This document shows positions 38,680 to 52,300 of a DNA stretch of 64,000 bases, piece by piece (position 1 is the first letter of the stretch; every line of letters begins with the position of its first letter). The DNA is taken from assembly GCA_005281725.1 (NCBI GenBank), contig SSBO01000008.1, forward strand, positions 3,888,671 to 3,952,670. The letters are read 5' to 3'. The notes under the pieces are model-generated. The model saw nothing but the letters and a program-made list of their open reading frames with translations. It searched no databases and was not told the DNA's origin. Origin of the DNA: Wuchereria bancrofti. Taxonomy: Eukaryota > Nematoda > Chromadorea > Rhabditida > Onchocercidae. The position numbers were made by a program, and so were the translations under genes.

Positions 38680-40164
38680 TTCATGAAAGCTATTGCATTA
38701 CTCTAGTATTGGTAGTGTGCAGGCATTATTTAGGTTTTGCCATGTGTTTTTTTGCAAGTTTTTCATGGATCTCATGTTTTTGACGTTTTTTCTTCCAAAT
38801 ATGCTGGAAATTAAAATGAAATTTTAAGAAAGTAACTTTGATGATAAGAGATCAAAGCATGTAAAGCATATTGCTAACATTGCAAAAAAGATTTACCGTG
38901 CACTTATGCTAATATCATTAATATCAATCAATATCATAGGAGTAGAATTTGATGATTTTTAAGAAGAGAAATGATCATTCTGGTTATACTTTCTTTTCTC
39001 TTTGTGCTTTCTAGCTAATTTTTTATGAATTTTTCATTTCAAACATTTCTGTATTTAATTTATCCCGGCAATTTAATTTTTAACAAATTGATAGTTAATT
39101 ACAGAGGAGATTTCTTTTAGCGCTATTCTTTCTGTTATTTTGTCTCGCTTATCATGAGTTGGTGTGATTTATAAAGATATTGTAGCAAGAGATAGCTGAA
39201 CAGCTGGAGCATAAATTACAGAATATTTTTTGTGATTATTCTTTTCCCTTAAAATATTTTCGAAGTTACCTTAATTTTTAAAAAAAGGCAGAGATAATTT
39301 ATAAAGATATTATAGCAGGAGTGTTCTACCTAATTCCTTAACTGTCCTTGTTTATATTTCTTTATTTCACTATTTTCGAATATATATTTTCTTTGAAGTA
39401 ATATACTCAATATTAAGAGTGAGAAATGATGGCGATACGATGATAAAAAAGACGGGGATATGATGATTAAGTCATGCTAATATATTGTTTGTAATGATAC
39501 TGGTATAACGAAATATTTTTCGATGAAAATGTAATTGATGAGAAAGGTACCATTTTGGATATTTCCTCTGTGCCTTTTGAAAGATAATTTATTGCATTAA
39601 ATGATAATCTTTGATTTTATTACTTTATTCATAACCATTTCCTGGCTTTTTTATAGCATATTTCATCTGTACTTTTTCTTTTTTCAGTAAAAAAATCTTT
39701 TTTTTTTTTTTAAGAATTATTTATTTTCATCATATTTATTCATTTTACCGAAATTATTCTAACATAAATGTTTCTTCATACTGTATTTCTTATGAAATAT
39801 GTGCATATACATATGTATATAATATGGATGTGTATACGTATCATTATCCAAGTACACGTATCAATATTTATGCGTAATATGCGTATTCTAAACGTAAGTG
39901 TTAACTTTATGAATAACCTATTCGGTGTGTTCATATTTATACATGTATGTGTGTGTGTGTGTGTGTTTGTGTGATTTTCATGGATTATTTTTCATAAATA
40001 TCGTGTGATACTTTGTGATAAGAAATTTTATATTTGTATGTCTTTCCCTGTCTCTTCCCCTCTCTCTCTCTCTCTCTCCTTTTTTCTATGTATAGCTAAA
40101 TGAAAGCTTAGCTCAAATGAATGAATTATTTGAAAATAGTACTTTGAATGCCTAATATGGAGAA

Positions 40165-40170
40165 AATAAA
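40165..40170 (+). terminator. Possible poly(A) signal downstream of hrdl-1
   Basis: AATAAA is found in GGAGAAAATAAATGTATG about 1.5 kb after the hrdl-1 stop. The stretch 38680-40140 is a little less A/T-biased than the rest of the gap, so a long 3' UTR is possible, but other signals could be used. Confidence 0.25.
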
Positions 40171-40860
40171 TGTATGACAGGTGTGAAGTCGTAAATTTCA
40201 ATAAATATCAATAGCAAAACTGAAATTCTAATTTCATTAATTTCAGCAAAATTAAGACTAAGTAAACTTTCAGGTAAAAATATTTACTCTTTAACTTGTA
40301 AATAAATGATGAACAGATTGCACAGATGAAAACATAAATCTGTAGCGCAGGATATGATCGGGATGTAATCATATCATTAATATAAATTGGATTAAAATTG
40401 AATTTAATAGATTGGATTAAAATCACAGAATACTGCAGAGTTTATTTTTATTTAAGTAAACTGATCCATAAATTCATAAAGTTTGTTAATACAACTAAAC
40501 TAGCACAGTTTTATTGCTATCATCTTTTAAAGTCTCAATTTCTAATTTACTGTATAAAATTATTTACAAACATCTCTGATTAATATTGGTAAAGGTTTGA
40601 TATGAAATTGAATGTAATGGTCTAAAATTTGTTGGATGTAAAAGTGTTTTTTTTTTCTTTGATCAGTAAATATCAGAAATTATTGATCGCTAGATGAGAT
40701 TTCATAAAACAATGTAATATTAACTCAAAACAAAAATCCTAATAAATAATAATACTATATGAAAATATTTCTGACTATTAGCAACTTAATCATTGTTACT
40801 TATCATTTAAATCTTATCAATACAATCATATTTGAAATTTGTTTATAGCTTAAATATAAA

Positions 40861-42002
40861 TTATTAGCTTAAATATAAATTTAAGATATTTTAATATTAA
40901 AAAAACAAAGAAAAAGTAAATAAGTAAAATAAATAAATTATTTTGAACTAACCAAAATCAATCAATATTTCAAAAAATAGATAAATAAATATTTGTTCAA
41001 GTTTTATCGTTTCGTTTCTTTTCATTTCAAAAAGTTTAGATGTATCGGTAAGATTTGCATGCGTGCATGTTAAACAATATGATAAATAGAAAATTTATAA
41101 AACAGCTAAGAAATCATTTTCACATTATAACTATGATTTTTTTCTTTATTCACACTGCAACAATAAATTTTATCGGCTTTACAGTAAAATTTTAAATGTT
41201 AATTTAAGAAATTCTATTTTTGTAAATATTGCCTAATTTGCATATTAAAATTATACACTTTTAATCATTTAGATTTGCATAATAATTTGTTGCAAACGTT
41301 TCACATTTTTCAGCATTTCAATATTTGCAGTAAGTTAAATGTTTCATTATTATATTGCAATCTTTAATTTAAATTATATTTAAATTGATTCAATGAATTA
41401 TGATTAAAATTATTGTGTTAATAGTTGCAAATTTTTGTGCATTATTATTCTATATTAAATTAGATAAAATAATCAGTGAGATAAAAAATAATTCTCCAAT
41501 TAATCATATCTATTATTTAAATATTCGTCATGTTTTAATTAATCGATGCATTTTTTCTTACTTTCATTGAAAATTTATCAATTTGTGAAATTTTATAGCT
41601 AATATTTTAACTTAATTTATCAATTAAATTGGATTAGTGAGACATTCCACCTGAAATAGCGTTTTTGCTAGCGAAGAAATTACTAATAAAATAAGAAGTT
41701 AAAAGTAATAAAATGAAATCAAATAAAATCTAACAGTAATGCCATTGCTAATTTCTTTTTTCTTTTTTTTTTAATTTAAGTAATTGCTAAGATAAATTGA
41801 AATTATAAATTCTGTTATACTGTAATTATATGATTCAAATACAATTGTATTATAACAAATATCATGGCAAAGTTGATTAAGTTTACTTGCATTGCTTATC
41901 ACCTGTTTTCATCATAATTTTGCTTTCAGTTTTTATCAATAAGCATAGAAAGAGCTGGTCAGTATCATATAATTGTCTGAGTTAAAATTGTTATCATTTA
42001 TG
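40861..42002 (+). repeat. 1.14-kb direct duplication, copy A
   Basis: From TTATTAGCTTAAATATAAAT to about GTTATCATTTATG, this stretch is nearly identical to 47573-48710 in the same orientation, displaced by about 6.7 kb. Only about eight substitutions and one small deletion were seen by eye (for example TTGCCTAAT/TTGCGTAAT, AGTAATTGC/AGCAATTGC, GGTCAG/GGCCAG). Its left edge has an extra partial copy of TAGCTTAAATATAAATT. No terminal inverted repeats, target-site duplication or long reading frame were recognised, so a recent segmental duplication or an unknown non-autonomous element are both open. Confidence 0.95.
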
Positions 42003-42907
42003 TGTTCAATTTTTATTAAATGAAGTATCAAAAAATTTTTGCAACAAATTTTATGCATATATTATTCAATAATTATTTTTCACAAAACTATTCAGTTGTT
42101 TTTATGAGTTAACTTTCTATTTTTAGTATAATTAAGATGATTTTAATCACTCAAATATATGACAACAATAATACTATTATTCATATGTTATTATCATTAT
42201 CCGTAATGATGATAAAATAATTACAACGATGATAGTATGATAATATCACAAGCGATAAATGGACAACAATAATATTTATTGTTATTGAAAGTACTGAAAA
42301 CTGCAAACATCTTATACTTTTATTTCTGTTTACAATCAGAAATTTTTTTTTTCAAAAGTTTTTAAAAAACAAAAAAAAATTTCAAATGCTTAATTGAGAA
42401 AATTTTTAATATTAAAATTATTTACAGCAATTGAATGCAGAAAAGGGAAAGTAATCAGAAATTACCAAACTTCTTTGTTTCATTTTTCATAACTAACTTT
42501 CTTTTAGTAATATGTAAATTAGTTTCCAATTAAATAATCATTCATGCCTACTTATTCGATAATAACTTTACTTTTTTAATAGTTAATATGCACTATTACA
42601 CTTTATGACATTTAATTTAGTCTTTGTGTCAATCTGAAAAGCTTTCAAAAGTAATTCAATTTTTTTTTTTCTAATTCTTCACTTATAACAAACTTTGTTG
42701 ATGATAATTTGACAACGAAACAAAGGTCAAATAGGCGACAGTAAGAGACAGAAATTAATAATCGAAATATTTGCATATTCTTTTAAGTTCATATGCAGCA
42801 ATTACTTATAAACTTGAACTATTGCATAAGTTATGTTAGTTAACTTTATTCAAACTTTCCAAATTTGCTGTTCAATTTTGGAATGAAATAAAATATTAAA
42901 TGTTAAT

Positions 42908-42931
42908 TGTTCCACATACATACATGCACAC

Positions 42932-42962
<31 letters not shown>

Positions 42963-42979
42963 TACACGGAGAGAGAGAG
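42908..42979. repeat. CA/TACA microsatellite followed by a GA run
   Basis: The tract reads as TACA and CACA repeats (ACATACATACATGCACACAC and onward) and then GGAGAGAGAGAGA. Intergenic. Confidence 0.9.
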
Positions 42980-44344
42980 AAAAATATAACATTATTATAC
43001 TTTAAGCCTTATCATTTACTCTGAGCATTGTTTTCCTAAAATTTTTTTAAAAGTTGTTTATTAAGGAAAAAAAAAAATTCCAGCTCAATTTATTAAAATT
43101 AAAATAAGCCAACTATTCCATAAATATGCTAATGAGTTATAAAAACAACACTTAGCATTAATTTTTAACGCAATGTATATTTGGTTTATAAAATACAAAC
43201 GTAACTCAATAATTTTTTTTTTTTTTTTTTTGACAATTCGTCTTGACTTTAACTAAAACAAATTGCTATTATAAGCCAAAGTGACAGGTAGACAACAAAT
43301 GATGAACCTATAAAAGAATGACAAATATCAAATTACATACTATCTTAGTGCAATTAATGTGCTCTTTGGTTTACGTAAATTACTTATGTAAGTTAAAGCA
43401 ATCTAATCATTCTTATCGTATTGGCTCGTATTTGTAATTATTTTTTGAAATTTTTTGCAATTTAATTTTAAGCTATAATTAGCGTAAAAAAATGTTGTAG
43501 AAAAAAAAAGCTAAAATATAAAGAGTGAAAAAAAAAGAGCTAAAAAAGATAGCTAAAATCATAATTACATAGCAACATTAAATGAATATGCTTATACAGT
43601 AAGTTCTAAGTTTTTCATTAATTTATTTTTAGCAACTTAGATTCCAATTCAAAATACAAAAAGAAAAAACAAATCATCCAATAATACTTGAAAAACGAAA
43701 TTAAAGATTTGAAGGAGAAGAAGTCATAAATTGATTTTTTTAATTAATCTGAAAAGTTTTATTTTTTTTTCACTTTTTTTTTATTAAAATTCATTGTTTT
43801 CAACAAATTTGTAATATTTGCTTTTATCTCCATCCAATTTCAATAATTATCACTGAATGTGTTGATCTTATAATAAACAATAAAATTTCATTAATTATTT
43901 TCAATAAAATAACTGTTTGTGTCACATTTAATTATGCTTTTTTATGAATGTTAAAATGAAATAATCATTTAAATCATTTCCTCTTTTATTTTAATTTCCA
44001 CCCATGCACAATTTACTTCGTTTGTTTTTTTTTTTTATCAAAAATATTTCATAATTTCGCAAAGGAAAAAAGAGGCGACAAAATAATTTTCAATAAATTT
44101 AAATCTTCTTTTGTATTGCTTGTAAAAAAAGAAATGAATAAAAAATAAAATTATAATTGCAAAAAAAAAGAAAAAATTACATTAAAGAATTTCTAGTATA
44201 ATATAACCATTTCATTCAGGAACAGACTTTATTCAATAAAATAAAAAAATTCAAATAGACTTTCTCTTTTTTCTTCTTTTGGCTACCTTGCTATGTTGTC
44301 TGATATAACTAATAATTTTGAAAAAGCGCTGTTAAAAAAAAAAG

Positions 44345-44395
44345 AGAAAGGAGAAAGAAATTGAATTATACTTTTGGAAATTATAAAGCATAAAA
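44345..44395 (+). repeat. 51-bp perfect direct repeat, copy 1
   Basis: It starts AGAAAGGAGAAAGAAATTG and ends AAAGCATAAAA. The same 51 bases recur at 44914-44964, 569 bp downstream, with unrelated flanks. Confidence 0.9.
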
Positions 44396-44913
44396 TAGTA
44401 TGCTAGTCATTTTGGTAGCATTTTACTTTTGTTACTAGTCCTTATTATTAACTTTTGAAAAAAATATTTCTTGAATCTCTTGAAAACATCAATTATTTAT
44501 TCATTTCTTATCTTTTTTTATAAAAAATTTAATTTTTTCAAAATTTTCATTTTAAATTGTATACATATATACATAGATGCTCAACTACGTATAGTAAATG
44601 AATCAAAAATAACGATTAAATTAAAAAAGATAATAATTATATTATAAAAATACATGAACTAAAAAAATGAAAAATGAAAATTTTTATGCAAAATAATTAT
44701 TGCAAAATTATTTGTTAGTTAAATATTGTAAAATTGATTTTAAAAAAAAAGAGAAAAAAGATAAAAATGAGAACAGATAACAGTGAACTGAGAATAAAAA
44801 AAATAGATTAAACTACATATATTAGGTTTTCTAAACTTCATGAAATAAATTGAATGATAAAAAAGGCAATGTAAAATATTGAAATGAAAAGGGCAACTTT
44901 TAGATATAATATA

Positions 44914-44964
44914 AGAAAGGAGAAAGAAATTGAATTATACTTTTGGAAATTATAAAGCATAAAA
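44914..44964 (+). repeat. 51-bp perfect direct repeat, copy 2
   Basis: It is identical to 44345-44395 in the same orientation. No similarity extends beyond these bases on either side, so it looks like a short templated insertion or the relic of a mobile element. Confidence 0.9.
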
Positions 44965-46299
44965 GAAATTTTTAGCAAAATGAAAAATTGAATTTTACTT
45001 TTTTCTTTGTCTTGTTTGAAAAATTTAGCACTTTTCTCTATGTTTAATCATATTGAATAGATAAATGTGAAATAGGAAATCAGCCTTTTTGTTCTTCTGA
45101 AATTAAAAAAAAAAAAAAATATTTTTTCATTGTTTTATAATATATTATTTAATAAATTGGATTAAATAAAGATACTGTATTTTGGTTATGTATTTTGATT
45201 TTAATTTATGCAAATCAATTATTGCGAAATTATTAGTTTGTTAGTTCAAATAAAATAACAATTGGATGTAAACACAATAACAATTGGATGAAAGCTTTTA
45301 TTTTTTGCATAAAATTGTTTTTTTGAAAACAAAAAACAAAAAACAAAAAGTTTTAAATTAACAAATATTTGATAACAATTTTTAAAATAAAATATACTCC
45401 ATATAGTTTGAAGTGGAATATATTTTTTTGTCAGAGTTATTTTCGTCTTTTTTTCTCGTTTATTTAATTTATAAGGCAAATAAAATCATATGCTATATTA
45501 TGCCAGCATTTACTTTAGTACATGAATTAATTTAATTATATTTTTTAAATTATAATATTTTTTTTTTCATTTACTTTGTTATTACTATTTTTTTTTTCAA
45601 AAAAAGAGAAAAAGGAAGAGAAAATGCAACATATCATATAAACTTATCATTTAATTTCACCTTCTTTTCATCTCCTTTGACAACAATTTCCTTTTCTTAA
45701 GTCCTCCTAATCAACATTATTCTCCATTTACATTTAAAAAAAAAATTTTTTTATTTAATCATCGTTCATTCCTTCTTTGCCATTCTATTCCATTTATAAT
45801 AATAATTGTTCTTTCATACCTTTTAATTTTTTCAAACATGAAATCTCCGTTAATATTACTACAATGATTTAATGTCTTTGAATTTTCTTTTTTTTTTCAA
45901 TTTAATAATTTTAAATTCTTTTTTTAATCTAAAATAATATCAAATTTCATCGGATTTTTTTTCTTGCTTTCTCAATAATGACAAATATTTTCCACATATA
46001 AAATTGTGTTGAAATATTATTCAGCTAATGTTTCGTTTACAATTTCTTAGAACAAAACATTTAGACGTTTTTTTTTTAAGTGATAATAGCATCGAATTGT
46101 AACTTAAAGTTTTAAAATTGAATGAAAATATTTTGATTAAGCAAGGCTATAAATAATGACTGTGTTTGATTTAGTTAAATTTATTTTATGCTTTAACAGT
46201 TATTGTACTTTAATTATTTATAGCCTAGCAAAGTGTCTTATTCAATGAAGTAATGTAATATTACTTTATCATTTCAATGATAATAACTAGTGCATATGT

Positions 46300-46975
46300 A
46301 ATGTCTCAAAAGAAGCCTGAAAGTGTCGTGAAATTTGGGGTTCAGTTTGAACATAGCTTGTAGCTTAGAGTCGAATTGAACTTTCGTATGCTCAAAAGCC
46401 TTCCTTGTTTGTTATTGTAATTGGTATAGACGAATGCGTTGAATGAAAGATCTGTTGTAACAATTTTATTTGCCAACAACCACAATATATAGGCATTAAT
46501 CTATAGCAACAATAAAGTGATAATTTCGTAAATTATCTACGAATTTGATAAAGAAAATGGATAAATGAATAAAATGATGGGAAAATGAACTGAATTGTGA
46601 GCGAGGGAGAGCAACCGAATTGTAGCTTTCTGCTTGAGACAAAGGATTTAAATCCTTATATAGTGGGCATTAACGTGAACAAAAACATGATTATTGATTA
46701 AGGAGCTATCAGATGATCTTTGCTCTTTATATAGTATGAGATGGGTCTTAATATTGTACCTTCCCAAAGGATGACTATCAGCTTAGAAGACCTTTACAAT
46801 GTTTCGACATTACAAGCAAATTTGATTTGGAACAAAGGAGTAGTTTTTAACATATTAAACAATATATATGCCCTTTGTTATCAGATGAAAATGTCTAGAC
46901 AAGCAGATAAGCTCAATTACAATGGGAAGATAGGTGTTGAAATAATGATTGCTTGTTGATGTATAATTTGAAACA
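46300..46975. other. More G+C-rich island, possible mobile-element relic
   Basis: Compared with its surroundings this stretch has fewer A/T runs and more varied words. It contains a perfect 16-bp palindrome (AAGGATTTAAATCCTT, 46642-46657), TATA-like words (TATATAGT at about 46658 and 46731) and an open frame at 46741-46959 that shows no recognisable domain. A decayed LTR or retroelement fragment would look like this, but no diagnostic protein motif or terminal repeat was found. Confidence 0.3.
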
Positions 46976-47572
46976 GTTTTACATTTCTAATGTTCAATTA
47001 AAACGAATTTTAGTATTGTGTATTAATACAGTTTTATTTGATATGTTTTGTAAGTTATTTGGAGGTTTGTGAGATTATTTCAAATTTCGCGATAAAAAGT
47101 ATCCAAATTATATTTAAAAAAAAAGTTATTTCAATGTTCTCTCAATAACTTGAATAACTCGGTAGAAAAACAAAGTGATAAGAGTAAAATATTTGCTGTC
47201 ATATGATAATAATTCTTAAAACAGTAATAAAAATTTATCTAATTAATTTGTGAAATTTCATTAATAGTAAACATATAGTAAACAAATAAACAAAAAAATA
47301 CTAAACAAAGAAATATTGCGAATAAAAAATGATTTGATTATTTTCATTAGGATATGACTGATTTATTTCATTTGTTCAAATAAATAATATTTGTAATGTA
47401 TGAAATTTTTTTCGGGCAACTTTACCAATTCCTCTTTTTTTGTTAAAATTAACCACAAAAAATTAATAAAAAATCATTTGCTACTTTTTCCTTCTTTTTT
47501 CTGATTAAAAGATTTGGCAGTTTCATCTTTTTTCTAGCCTAGAAAAGAAAAAATAAATAATTTTTCCCATAC

Positions 47573-48710
47573 TTATTGGCTTAAATATAAATTTAAGATA
47601 TTTTAATATTAAAAAAACAAAGAAAAAGTAAATAAGTAAAATAAATAAATTATTTTGAACTAACCAAAATCAATCAATATTTCAAAAAATAGATAAATAA
47701 ATATTTGTTCAAGTTTTATCGTTTCGTTTCTTTTCATTTCAAAAAGTTTAGATGTATCGGTAAGATTTGCATGCGTGCATGTTAAACAATATGATAAATA
47801 GAAAATTTATAAAACAGCTAAGAAATCATTTTCACATTATAACTATGATTTTTTTCTTTATTCACACTGCAACAATAAATTTTATCGGCTTTACAGTAAA
47901 ATTTTAAATGTTAATTTAAGAAATTCTATTTTTGTAAATATTGCGTAATTTGCATATTAAAATTATACACTTTTAATCATTTAGATTTGCATAATAATTT
48001 GTTGCAAACGTTTCACATTTTTCAGCATTTCAATATTTGCAGTAAGTTAAATGTTTCATTATTATATTGCAATCTTTAATTTAAATTATATTTAAATTGA
48101 TTCAATGAATTATGATTAAAATTATTGTGTTAATAGTTGCAAATTTTTGTGCATTATTATTCTATATTAAATTAGATAAAATAATCAGTGAGATAAAAAA
48201 TAATTCTCCAATTAATCATATCTATTATTTAAATATTCGTCATGTTTTAATTAATCGATGCATTTTTTCTTACTTTCATTGAAAATTTATCAATTTGTGA
48301 AATTTTATAGCTAATATTTTAACTTAATTTATCAATTAAATTGGATTAGTGAGACATTCCACCTGAAATAGCGTTTTTGCTAGCGAAGAAATTACTAATA
48401 AAATAAGAAGTTAAAAGTAATAAAATGAAATCAAATAAAATCTAACAGTAATGCCATTGCTAATTTCTTTTTTCTTTTTTTTTTAATTTAAGCAATTGCT
48501 AAGATAAATTGAAATTACAAATTCTGTTATACTGTAATTATATGATTCAAATACAATTGTATTATAGAAAATATCATGGCAAAGTTGATTAAGTTTACTT
48601 GCATTGCTTATCACCTGTTTTCGTCATAATTTTGCTTTCAGTTTTTATCAATAAGCATAGAAAGAGCTGGCCAGTATCATATAATAATGTTAAAACTGTT
48701 ATCATTTATG
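47573..48710 (+). repeat. 1.14-kb direct duplication, copy B
   Basis: Near-identical partner of 40861-42002. Its left boundary is at TTATTGGCTTAAATATAAAT and its right boundary is around GTTATCATTTATG; beyond these the two loci differ. It ends about 600 bp before the DUF229 start codon, so it could carry or displace promoter sequence of that gene. Confidence 0.95.
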
Positions 48711-49235
48711 ATATGAGAAAGTCTTTTTTTGATTTAGAATTTTCATCTTTTGCTTTTATTGTTATCAAATATCAATAATTGTTGATAACGATCAATGCTG
48801 ATATCACAATTGTAACATTGATGCGATACGGCTCAATTGGTATATCGCAAAGGATTAAAAATTTCGATCATTTTAGTTATTTATTGGTTTCAAATTTTTA
48901 AAATACTTTTCTAAGCTATTAATAATTGAAGTATAATACCTGGTAAGCATACTTTTTTGTTGTTGTTGCATTATTTATCTGTAAATATAATGGAATATTA
49001 TTAAAATCTAGAAAAAAAATTATCACATTTAAATTTTGTTTAATTGTTTTCCATTTTAATTGTTTTTTTAATAAATTTTAATATAAATTAAATAAAATTT
49101 ATTAACATAATAATGCTTAAGCAGTTGCTAACATTTTGCCAAATTATTTTTATCTTAATTTTTTTCGGTAAATTATGAAATAAAGTGGAAATTTAAAAAT
49201 TATTAATTAAAAATTTCCTAATAATAAATAATTTC

Positions 49236-49237
49236 AG
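49236..49237 (+). promoter_or_regulatory. Candidate trans-splice acceptor of the DUF229 gene
   Basis: AATAAATAATTTCAG ends at 49237, 65 bases before the ATG, with no coding exon in front. It fits a spliced-leader acceptor; the distance leaves room for other explanations. Confidence 0.4.
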
Positions 49238-49302
49238 CATATTTAATCATTTCCATTTATCATCATTTTCGCTATTATTATTGATATTTCAATGTAATAA
49301 AA

Positions 49303-52300
49303 ATGGTTAAAATAAAAGCAATTAAATCTTTAATAGTATTTACACTAATTATTGGATTATTTTTTGTAATAATTAATTTGTATATGCGTGATATTTACAA
49401 TACACAAATTATTTTACAACAATCAATTTCTCGTTTTCTTGAAAGAATCGATCATTCTGCTGGTATTATTTTATAAAATATAGTTATTTCAACCCTAAAT
49501 TTTCTCAATTTTTTGAAATTTTCAAATTGTTCATAAGCATGCATTTTAGTTTCATAAATATAATAAAAGTGAATAAAAAAAAATTGAAATGAATGCTTTA
49601 AAAACAAAAGAAAAGTTGAAATCAAAAATTTTATAGAAAGGAAGAAGTGAAATAGTCAAAATATGCTATTCAATTTCATTACTCATTCACTTTTAATTTC
49701 ACTTAGCTTTCATTTGATACACTTTTTTTTTTCTTTGCATTAAATGAATCATCTTTTGTAGATTTAACCTTTCAAGAGGTCGGTGAATGCCATCTTGCAA
49801 AACTTGACCCCTGGGATCCACAAGTAATCCCATATTTATATCCTAATTGGAATCCATTAAAAATGTGTCGCATAAGTCATCAAATGCATGTCGAACTCAA
49901 AAATAGCACAATTAGAATGCTTAATGAGACGTATGTTTTTTATCTTATCATATACTGTTAAAAGATTCTTTTTTTATCAATCAGCTTTCCTTCGATTAAT
50001 CTGCAATAGATGGTAAATCATGTTTTGATAAATTAATTTAATTTTATAAAAATAAATTTTTTTTTAAATGATAAAAAGAATGTGAATAGATAAGCACACA
50101 GTAACTTTTACAATAGTTACAAAGAATTGATTGTCTCATTTTATTAATAAATGCATATTTTTATTATCATTTTTTTCATGTCATTTCAATTTCAAAATGA
50201 TTATATTTTAAATAAAATTTTAAACTTTTTACTTTAAAGTACAAATCTATAAAAATTATTTAAGCTTTAATTAACTCATTTACTAAATCATAGCTTAGAA
50301 CTTCAAAATGTCAGTATCGATGTTTGTACGTAAATAATGAATTAAATTTGAAACGGAATAATTGGACTAAAATGGAAAAAAATGTAGCATATAATGAGAG
50401 CTGTGATTTTATCGAAACGCATTGCACAAAAAATGAAAAAACAACCTTTCGATATATCTTTGATCAGGCTTGTTCTTTTCACTTCTCAATTTTAATTAAT
50501 TAAATATTTTCACTATTATCGCTCTTCAATTTCAATTAATTATGGTCTGTTAATAAAATATTTTTATTTCAAAAAAAAATGAACAGTTATCATTAAAGCA
50601 ACAATATTTTTAATGTTGAGCAAAAAATCAAAAATGGGTAAATCAAACTTTTAAGTTTGAAACTTTAAAATTTTTAACTTTACTCATTCTTAGCTATCAT
50701 TTTTCTTTTTGTATTTGCAATGCAATGTTAATTATTCGAAGTAATCCAAACTTTTTAGGTAGTAAAACAAAATGGAAAGGTATTCCAAGAAGAAGATGAG
50801 TTGCATCCAGGTGTATTTATGCTTGTGCTTGATTCTACCTCATCCTCTTCCGGAATTCGTACAATCATGGAGACTAACCAAGTAATTTCTTTTTTTTTTT
50901 GAATAAATTTTGATTTTCTCTTTTAAATTACACATCATTTCATTTATTATCATTCACCAATTGATTTTTGAACATATTTACCAATAGTTATAGATACACT
51001 TTTCCTTTGTCTAGTTCATTTACATAAAATATATTTAAATGTCAACATTCGATGATACTGCTAAACTTATCGATAATTATCATTTCGGCTAGGTTAATAT
51101 TCACCACCGATAATAGCAATAACGTTACAAAAAAGTTACAAAAAAAATTTCAAAATTTTTTATCTGAAAAGGCGCAATAAGTCGATGAAGTTTGAAATAA
51201 AAGGAAAGTAAACTTTGAAACGATTTATTGAAATTCGTGTAAAAGGCCATAATTCTGAGGTTCTGCGTCAATTTTACGATGCGACAACATTTTATTATCA
51301 TAACAAAGTTGGCCTTAACAGTCGACCAAATGCTTTTGCTATGTTTTCAGGTCTTTTTTTTGATTATGAAAGAAATTTGAAAACTTTTCAAACACTATTC
51401 AATTTAATTTCTCTGATTTTTATTTTTCAACTTAAGCGTTTTATTTTTTTAGACTTCTTTTAGTCAAATTTCGACCTGTCTTATTTATCATTTAATTTAT
51501 GTTTTAGTTAATTACCAAATTTTACTCACTTGAATTATAATTTTGCAAAGTCTTTTGTTCCATTTGATCGACTATTTGATATTTTTTACTAAACTTTAAT
51601 TATTTTTGTTTATTTGGCTCAATGATTTTCATTCTCGTTAATTTATATGCCATATAATTTAACGTTTTCTTTTTTTTTCAATCTGTTGGAGAATGTGAAA
51701 TTAGAGCTTTTGAATATATCAAATTCCTATATTTTTATTCCTTGCAAAAATAAAATTTTCATTTTTCCACTATTCTAGGAACTCGTATATCTGAGTTGGA
51801 TGAGCGCCGTTTTCCCGGTAAAAGTGATTCTGAATATTCAAATTCGTGTAAAGTAAGTTGCTTGACCGTTTGACAATCTTCGCATCAACAGGACAAGTCG
51901 AAATGTTTAGATGGATGACAAAGTTTAACTTTTTGCATTCCTTACGTCTCTCCTCCATTTCTTTCGTTTATTGATATGATAAGTGCAAAATGCATTAAAA
52001 TTGTAATTCATTCCATTCATATCAATGTTTCATTTATTCATTGTCTTAATCACAGTGCTCACTGTACTGATTTTTGATCATTGATAAACATATAAACAAT
52101 TTTTAACTCTTTAAAGACTTTCCGAACATTAAAACTTTTGCAATCATTTCATCTCGATCTGTCACATCTTAAATAACTGATTAAAATAAACGAATTTAAC
52201 AATTTGTTGCATTTAGGATGGTGTCAAAAAAAATGAAACTGTAACTTATGATTTCATCAATCAAAGTTATGCATCAATAATAGCGGAAGATTGGATTGGT

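Larger units (their letters stand above)
38680..49302. other. 10.6-kb intergenic gap with duplicated segments
   Basis: No protein gene was supported. It holds TG and CT microsatellites (about 39950-39972, 40055-40079), the two copies of the 1.14-kb duplication (40861-42002 and 47573-48710), a CA/TACA microsatellite followed by GA (42908-42979), a 51-bp direct repeat (44345-44395 and 44914-44964), and a more G+C-rich island (about 46300-46975) with a 16-bp palindrome. The rest is A/T-rich with many homopolymer runs. Confidence 0.65.

Noticed and set aside
46741..46959. 72-codon open frame in the compositional island
   Set aside because: No recognisable domain, signal or splice partner; kept only as part of the island observation.
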